Origin: JAAAOZ01 sp964496595 | GTDB taxonomy: Bacteria > Chloroflexota > Anaerolineae > B4-G1 > SLSP01 | Length of the DNA stretch: 16,524 nucleotides | Assembly (NCBI GenBank): GCA_964496595.1 | Contig: CAZCAI010000116.1 | Coordinates: 1 to 16,524 of the forward strand | Direction of reading: 5' to 3' | In this document: positions 11,892 to 16,524 of the stretch, one piece after another | Position numbering within the stretch: position 1 is the first letter of the stretch | How the letters are laid out: every line of letters begins with the position of its first letter | Notes under the pieces: model-generated | What the model was told of the DNA's origin: nothing | What the model saw: the letters and a program-made list of their open reading frames with translations, nothing else | Databases searched by the model: none | Translations under genes and position numbers: made by a program

Positions 11892-12940
11892 TTCAGGAAT
11901 TCCCCCAACAGCGCGTTGAACTCGGTCGCCTTTTCAAGATAGCAGCAGTGGCCTGAATCGATGATCTCGTGCGCCTCGTAGGCGCCGCCGTTGGCCTGGT
12001 ACTGCTCCAGGACGTGGCGGGTCTGGCTGACCATCGGCTGGGGAGGGTAGACTTCTGGGCCGGGCCAGCCGGGCACGATGCCCAATTGTCCCAAGAAGCC
12101 AAAGTCGAACAACGACGTGTCGGAGACGATGACATCATCGGCGGCTTGGATCCACAGCACGGGCGGTTTGGGGTCGATGTCGGCGATGGCGCTGGTGTCC
12201 GCGTACTTGGGCGCGAAGGCATTGGCGACGCCCTTGGCGCCCGGCGCGACGTTGGGCCAGTGCTCCGAGGGGGTCATATCGCCGGGGTAGAAATCCTCGC
12301 CGGTGCGGGTCGTCAGCAGCGAGGTGACGAGCGCATCCTCGCGGTGATGGCGGAAGGGGGGCTTGAAGTACGCGGCGTTGATGACCTCGCGCGGGTAGTT
12401 GGGATTGCCGCCCGCGCTGATTTCCTCATCGATGTATCTGACGAACTCCTGGTTGACGGTGCCGCCGCCGGACCCGGCGTAATCCTCGTGGACGGGCTGG
12501 CCGTCCTCGCCGCGAGTGCCGCCGAAGCCGTAGGGCGAGACCGTGTCCGCCAGCGTCAGCGAGAGCACCTTCTCCGGATGATCAATCGCGTAGCGCATCG
12601 CCACGCCGCCGCCCATCGAATGGCCCACCAGATGAAATTGCTCGATGCCCAGGGCGACCATCAGCGCGTCTAAGTCGTCGGCCCAGTCGCGCATCCCGCG
12701 CGTCGCGTCGATGGGCGCGGCCTCAGTCCAGCCGTAGCCGCGCAGATCGGGCGCGATACCTCGGAAGCCCTCCGGCAGCGCGAGCATGTTCTCCTCCCAA
12801 TGCAGCGCGGAGGCGCAGTTCCCGTGGACGAAGACCACCGGCGCGCCATCCTCCGGCCCGACGAAGTAGACGTGCTGCTCCAGCCGGGATGTAGCAATCA
12901 TTTGCGTTGTGACGCCGTCTAAAGGTGCAGGCTTTTCCAT
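11885..12940 (-). CDS. Alpha/beta-fold hydrolase (epoxide hydrolase/esterase-like)
   Basis: A 351-residue alpha/beta hydrolase. HGN (39-41) gives the oxyanion hole, GHSMGGG holds the nucleophile Ser108, Asp269 is in QAADDVIVSD and His331 in DSGHCCYLE. With a Ser nucleophile it is not a classical epoxide hydrolase or haloalkane dehalogenase, which use Asp. A cap of about 130 residues (135-260), longer than usual and rich in Gly, Pro and Asp, lies between the core halves. GGAGG seven bases before the ATG supports the start. It is the first gene after the terminator at 13070-13102, so it may head its own transcription unit, but I found no convincing promoter. Substrate unknown: ester, lactone or beta-diketone cleavage are options. 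Confidence 0.85.
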   Translation of the reverse strand: MEKPAPLDGVTTQMIATSRLEQHVYFVGPEDGAPVVFVHGNCASALHWEENMLALPEGFRGIAPDLRGYGWTEAAPIDATRGMRDWADDLDALMVALGIEQFHLVGHSMGGGVAMRYAIDHPEKVLSLTLADTVSPYGFGGTRGEDGQPVHEDYAGSGGGTVNQEFVRYIDEEISAGGNPNYPREVINAAYFKPPFRHHREDALVTSLLTTRTGEDFYPGDMTPSEHWPNVAPGAKGVANAFAPKYADTSAIADIDPKPPVLWIQAADDVIVSDTSLFDFGFLGQLGIVPGWPGPEVYPPQPMVSQTRHVLEQYQANGGAYEAHEIIDSGHCCYLEKATEFNALLGEFLKK

Positions 12941-12959
12941 CGTATATCCTCCAGATGTA

Positions 12960-12991
12960 TCTAAAGTTTGAAAGTCTGAACGTCGAGAATC
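12960..12991. repeat. Short octamer repeat upstream of the second hydrolase
   Basis: TCTAAAGT, TTGAAAGT, CTGAACGT and a weaker CGAGAATC follow one another in the leader. It is one of the less regular members of the short-repeat set. Confidence 0.4.
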
Positions 12992-13035
12992 GGATGGTCA
13001 ACAATCCGCAATAGGCAGATGCCGTGTTTCCCATC

Positions 13036-13102
13036 GCCCGGACGTAAACATCCGGGCTAAAAGAACAAAGCCCTTCGGGCTAACTCTCAGCATCCGAAGG
13101 GC
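13036..13102 (-). terminator. Intrinsic terminator and second hairpin after the CoA-transferase gene
   Basis: Seven bases past the stop codon, CCGAAGGGC (13094-13102) and GCCCTTCGG (13070-13078) form a 9-bp stem with a 15-base loop. On the minus strand it is followed by TTTGTTCTTTTAG, a good U-tract. A second hairpin, GCCCGGA/TCCGGGC (13036-13057), comes next. The first has the form of a true rho-independent terminator, so the genes downstream probably have their own promoter. Confidence 0.65.
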
Positions 13103-13108
13103 GAAACA

Positions 13109-14434
13109 TTACAGATCCACACCCGGCGCCTGAACCTTCATCACAATGCCCAGCTTCTCCACCTCTTCCTTGAGCCACGCGCGGAAGTCGGGATGGGCGA
13201 TGCGGATGAGGGCCTCGGCGCGCTCTTTGACGTTGCGTCCACGCAGTTCGGCCACGCCGTATTCGGTGACAACGGTGTCGACGTCCTGGCTCGGCACGGT
13301 GACCTCCGCGCCGGCGCTGAGGTGCGGCACGATGGTGGAGATGGTGTCGTTTTTGACGGTGGAACGCAGCGCGATGATGCCGCGCCCGCCGGGCGACATC
13401 TGCGCGCCGCGATGGGTATCCAATTGGCCGCCGGTGCCGCTGAAGTGCCGCGCGCCGATGCTCTGCGAGCAGACCTGGCCCAGCACGTCCACCTGGAGTG
13501 CGGTGTTGATGCTCACCATCTTGTTGTTCTGGGCGATGATGTAGGGATCGTTGGTCACTTTGCCCTGCTGGAACTCGACAGCGATGTTGTTGTGGATGAA
13601 CTCGTAGAGCTTTTGCGTGCCCAACGCGAACGTCCCCACAAGCTTGTTGGGCCACAGCGTCTTCCTGCGCCCGGTGATGACGCCCGCCTCGAAGAGATCG
13701 ACCATGCCGTCGGTGAACATCTCCGTGTGGACACCCAGGTCGCGCTTCTCGAAGAGGCTTTGGGCGATGGCGTTCGGAATCCCGCCGATGCCCAACTGGA
13801 TCGTCGCGCCGTCGGCGATGAGATCCGCGATGTAGGCGCCGATGGCGTTTTCAACCTCCGTCGGCTCGATGGCCGGCAGTTCGACCAGCGGCTGGGTGTT
13901 CTCGACGATGTAATCCGCCTCCGTAATGTGGACTTGCGTATCGCCTAAGGTCCACGGCAGATTCTCGTTGATCTCCAAGATAACCAGATCGGCCTCGTCG
14001 ATGAGCTGGCGCTCGTAGACCAGCGAGGTCGAAAGCGACATAATGCCGTGATCGTTGGGCGGGGTCGCCGTGCCCCAGAAAACATCGATGCCGCCCGCGT
14101 GGATGCGGTCGCTGCCCGCGCGGTGCAGATTGTTCGGCACGTACGAGACCAGCCCCATCTTGTGCGTCTTGCGATCCATCGCGCCGTAGAACCAATTTTC
14201 CAGGAAGAAGCTCCCTTCCATCTCCGGCTGCGTGTAGAAGCCATAGGGATGCATCGGGAGGCACATCCACACGTGGACATCCTCCAGGCGCTCGGCGTGC
14301 TGCTCCAACTCGTTGAGCATCCCCACCGGCTCCGAGGCGCACATCGCCGCGACCAGGCGCTGCCCCGATTGCACCTTCGCCGCCGCCTCTGGGATGGGAA
14401 TCAGCTTCTCTTGATACATTGATTTGAAATTCAT
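13109..14434 (-). CDS. Acetyl-CoA hydrolase/transferase family protein (4-hydroxybutyrate CoA-transferase type)
   Basis: A 441-residue class I CoA-transferase that would move CoA from acetyl-CoA (or similar) to a small carboxylate through a glutamyl-CoA intermediate. The candidate catalytic residue is Glu238 in GVHTEMFTDG. From memory the Clostridium aminobutyricum 4-hydroxybutyrate enzyme also uses Glu238, which supports the subfamily. The CoA-binding loop GIGGIPNAI spans 215-223. TATPPNDHGIMSLS (122-135) and VTEYGVAELRG in the C-terminal part are family signatures. Length fits (about 430-450). TAGGAG precedes the ATG. The MITE-like element 14457-14561 lies between this gene and the upstream KAS III-like gene. 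A CoA hydrolase role, or transfer to acetate, butyrate or propionate, is possible. Confidence 0.9.
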   Translation of the reverse strand: MNFKSMYQEKLIPIPEAAAKVQSGQRLVAAMCASEPVGMLNELEQHAERLEDVHVWMCLPMHPYGFYTQPEMEGSFFLENWFYGAMDRKTHKMGLVSYVPNNLHRAGSDRIHAGGIDVFWGTATPPNDHGIMSLSTSLVYERQLIDEADLVILEINENLPWTLGDTQVHITEADYIVENTQPLVELPAIEPTEVENAIGAYIADLIADGATIQLGIGGIPNAIAQSLFEKRDLGVHTEMFTDGMVDLFEAGVITGRRKTLWPNKLVGTFALGTQKLYEFIHNNIAVEFQQGKVTNDPYIIAQNNKMVSINTALQVDVLGQVCSQSIGARHFSGTGGQLDTHRGAQMSPGGRGIIALRSTVKNDTISTIVPHLSAGAEVTVPSQDVDTVVTEYGVAELRGRNVKERAEALIRIAHPDFRAWLKEEVEKLGIVMKVQAPGVDL

Positions 14435-14456
14435 ATCATTCTCCTAAAAACCATAA

Positions 14457-14557
14457 GTAAGGGCGAGGCAATCCTCGGTTGATGATCGATGCCAAGGTAA
14501 TTCCGAAAAATGTCGATACATATCAAAATGTTTGAACATCTGAGGATTGCCTCGCCC

Positions 14558-14561
<4 letters not shown>
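14457..14561. mobile_element. MITE-like element 2, 105 bp, between the KAS III-like and CoA-transferase genes
   Basis: Terminal inverted repeats of 20 bp with one mismatch: GTAAGGGCGAGGCAATCCTC (14457-14476) and GAGGATTGCCTCGCCCCTAC (14542-14561). The interior is AT-rich and has no gene. Size, end sequence (GTARGGGCGA), and placement directly after a gene match element 1 at 3098-3204. The one mismatch (A versus G at base 4) is at the same position in both elements. The right-end TAG is the stop codon of the KAS III-like gene. Confidence 0.72.
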
Positions 14562-15565
<1,004 letters not shown>

Positions 15566-15572
15566 ACGATTA

Positions 15573-15578
15573 CCTCCT
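15573..15578 (-). promoter_or_regulatory. Ribosome-binding site fixing the KAS III-like start
   Basis: AGGAGG ends seven bases before the ATG at 15565. It lies within the longer in-frame extension, which argues against the upstream ATG at 15598. Confidence 0.75.
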
Positions 15579-15600
15579 GGTTGCGTGTCTGTGTGCAATA

Positions 15601-15660
15601 TGGAGTAGGCAGTAGGGAGTAGGGAGTACGCCCCCTACTCCTTACTCCCCTACTTCCTAC
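15601..15660. repeat. Heptamer repeats forming an imperfect inverted repeat
   Basis: GAGTAGG-type units read one way (from 15603) and CTACTCC/CTTACTC-type units read the other way (to 15660). Together they give arms of about 25 bases with a one-base indel and two mismatches around a short CGCCCCC centre. The structure fills the gap between the SDR and KAS III-like genes and could slow or stop transcription, although no U-tract is seen. Confidence 0.6.
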
Positions 15661-15669
15661 GCCCTGAAC

Positions 15670-16437
15670 TTACGTACCGATCACAATGCCGCCGTCCACG
15701 CTGATGGTCGTGCCGTGGACGAAGTTGGCCTCATCGCTGGCAAGCCACAGGTAAGCGTTGGCGATATCCCTCGGCTGACCCAAGTGGCCCAGCGGCGTGT
15801 GGCCGCGCATCGTATCTAACACCTTATCCGGCATCTTCTGCACCATCTCCGTGAGGATGAAGCCGGGCGCCACGGCATTGACGCGAATCTGATAGCGGCC
15901 CAACTCCCGCGCCCAGACCTTCGTCATCCCGATGACGCCGGCCTTGGTGGCGACGTAGTTCGTCTGCCCAAAGTTGCCGTACAGCCCCACGACGGATGAG
16001 GCGTTGAGGATCGCCCCGCCCTCGCCCTGCTTGATCATATAGGGCGCGACGGCCTGCGTGCAGTTGAAGACGCCCTTGAGATTGACGTCGACGACCATAT
16101 CAAAAGCGTCCTCGCCCATCTGCTTGACCAGCTCGCCTTCCTTGACCTTGACGAAGAGCGCGTCGCGCGTGATGCCGGCGTTGTTGACCAGCACATCGAT
16201 GCGGCCATAGCGCGCGATCACATCATCGATCCACGTCTGAACCGCCTCGCGATCCGTGACATCGACCTTGTAGAAGCTGGCGTCGGAGCCGAGTTCCGCG
16301 GCCACCTGATGGCCCTCCGCCTCGCTCACATCGCAGATGATGACCTTGGCGCCCTCTTCCGCGAAACGCAGCGCCGTCGCCTTGCCAATCCCGGCGGCCC
16401 CGCCCGTGATAACACAAACCTTATCCTGCAAACGCAT
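15670..16437 (-). CDS. Short-chain dehydrogenase/reductase, FabG-like, probably NAD(H)-dependent
   Basis: A 255-residue classical SDR. The nucleotide-binding motif is TGGAAGIG (11-18), NNAG is at 85-88, Asn119 is in DVNLKG, and the active site is Ser148, Tyr161 and Lys165 (YVATK). PGFILTEM and the C-terminal VDGG are typical of FabG/acetoacetyl-CoA-reductase-like enzymes. Asp36 at the end of the second strand (VIICDVS) usually selects NAD(H) over NADPH, which favours oxidation of a 3-hydroxyacyl-CoA. About ten extra residues at 93-105 lengthen the loop before helix alpha-E compared with E. coli FabG. The chosen ATG has AAGGAGG seven bases upstream. A longer frame with 12 more codons has no such site. 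It is the first gene of the visible cluster. The promoter is either in the AT-rich 87 bases upstream or outside the window. Confidence 0.92.
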   Translation of the reverse strand: MRLQDKVCVITGGAAGIGKATALRFAEEGAKVIICDVSEAEGHQVAAELGSDASFYKVDVTDREAVQTWIDDVIARYGRIDVLVNNAGITRDALFVKVKEGELVKQMGEDAFDMVVDVNLKGVFNCTQAVAPYMIKQGEGGAILNASSVVGLYGNFGQTNYVATKAGVIGMTKVWARELGRYQIRVNAVAPGFILTEMVQKMPDKVLDTMRGHTPLGHLGQPRDIANAYLWLASDEANFVHGTTISVDGGIVIGT

Positions 16438-16444
16438 CCTTATG

Positions 16445-16451
16445 CCTCCTT
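16445..16451 (-). promoter_or_regulatory. Ribosome-binding site fixing the SDR start
   Basis: AAGGAGG ends seven bases before the ATG at 16437. It lies inside the longer reading frame that could begin at 16473. Confidence 0.75.
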
Positions 16452-16473
16452 GGAAAATTAAACAAATATTCAA

Positions 16474-16501
16474 ATTGCGAATTTAGAATTGCGAATTTAG
16501 A
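16474..16501. repeat. Tandem 14-mer (two heptamers) upstream of the SDR gene
   Basis: ATTGCGAATTTAGA occurs twice in perfect tandem. Each 14-mer is two related 7-base units (ATTGCGA, ATTTAGA). A related partial block (ATTGCGA-ATAGCAG-ATTGCGA) lies at 8372-8392. Confidence 0.65.
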
Positions 16502-16524
16502 ATAATGTTATTGAGTAAAGATTC

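Noticed and set aside
12941..13030. Promoter for the hydrolase gene that starts at 12940
   Set aside because: A TTGACC is present on the minus strand, but the hexamer 17 bases on is CAGACT, too weak to call. Transcription there still needs a source because a terminator precedes it.
16438..16524. Promoter for the SDR gene
   Set aside because: The stretch is AT-rich with TTTAAT-like candidates, but none has a believable -35 box at the right distance. The true promoter may lie outside the window.

Overview
The window is a gene-dense, GC-rich bacterial segment in which all thirteen confident protein genes lie on the minus strand, so transcription runs from about 16.5 kb down to 0.4 kb. Intergenic spacers are short, more AT-rich than the genes, and full of inverted repeats and degenerate 7- and 8-base tandem repeats. 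Repeats of this kind, with a lipoprotein-type binding protein, remind me of Chloroflexota (Anaerolineae-like) genomes. That taxonomic guess rests on recall, not on a marker gene.

Region A (about 16.4 to 7.9 kb, transcribed first) holds catabolic or CoA-thioester enzymes. In transcription order these are a FabG-like short-chain dehydrogenase, a divergent FabH/KAS III-like protein, a 4-hydroxybutyrate-type CoA-transferase, an alpha/beta hydrolase, a substrate-binding-protein homologue without a signal peptide, a second alpha/beta hydrolase, an SCP2-type thiolase, and its zinc-ribbon/OB-fold partner. A good terminator hairpin after the CoA-transferase (about 13.06-13.10 kb) splits this into at least two units. 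A strong hairpin after the OB-fold gene (7848-7886) closes the region.

Region B (about 7.77 to 0.2 kb) is one operon for a branched-chain-amino-acid-type (HAAT family) ABC importer. It has a near-consensus sigma-70 promoter (7741-7769), a possible small leader ORF rich in Val/Leu/Ile, and a lipoprotein carrying two almost identical ligand-binding domains. ATPases LivG and LivF and permeases LivH and LivM follow. LivH carries about 145 extra residues compared with the usual protein.

How the parts may fit (inference): the importer brings in a small organic acid or amino-acid-like compound. The enzymes would hydrolyse esters or lactones, load CoA by transfer, oxidise a 3-hydroxyacyl-CoA and cleave the ketoacyl-CoA. 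No acyl-CoA dehydrogenase or enoyl-CoA hydratase is present, so the substrate may already carry a beta-oxygen. The signal-less binding protein, a clear paralogue of the importer's lipoprotein, could be a cytoplasmic sensor of the same ligand, as AmiC is in the Pseudomonas amidase operon.

The most unusual points are the tandem-duplicated binding protein with an acidic calcium-loop-like motif in each half, the cytoplasmic binding-protein paralogue, the KAS III-like protein lacking the family His and Asn, the enlarged LivH, and two 105-107 bp MITE-like elements whose ends supply the stop codons of the genes they abut.
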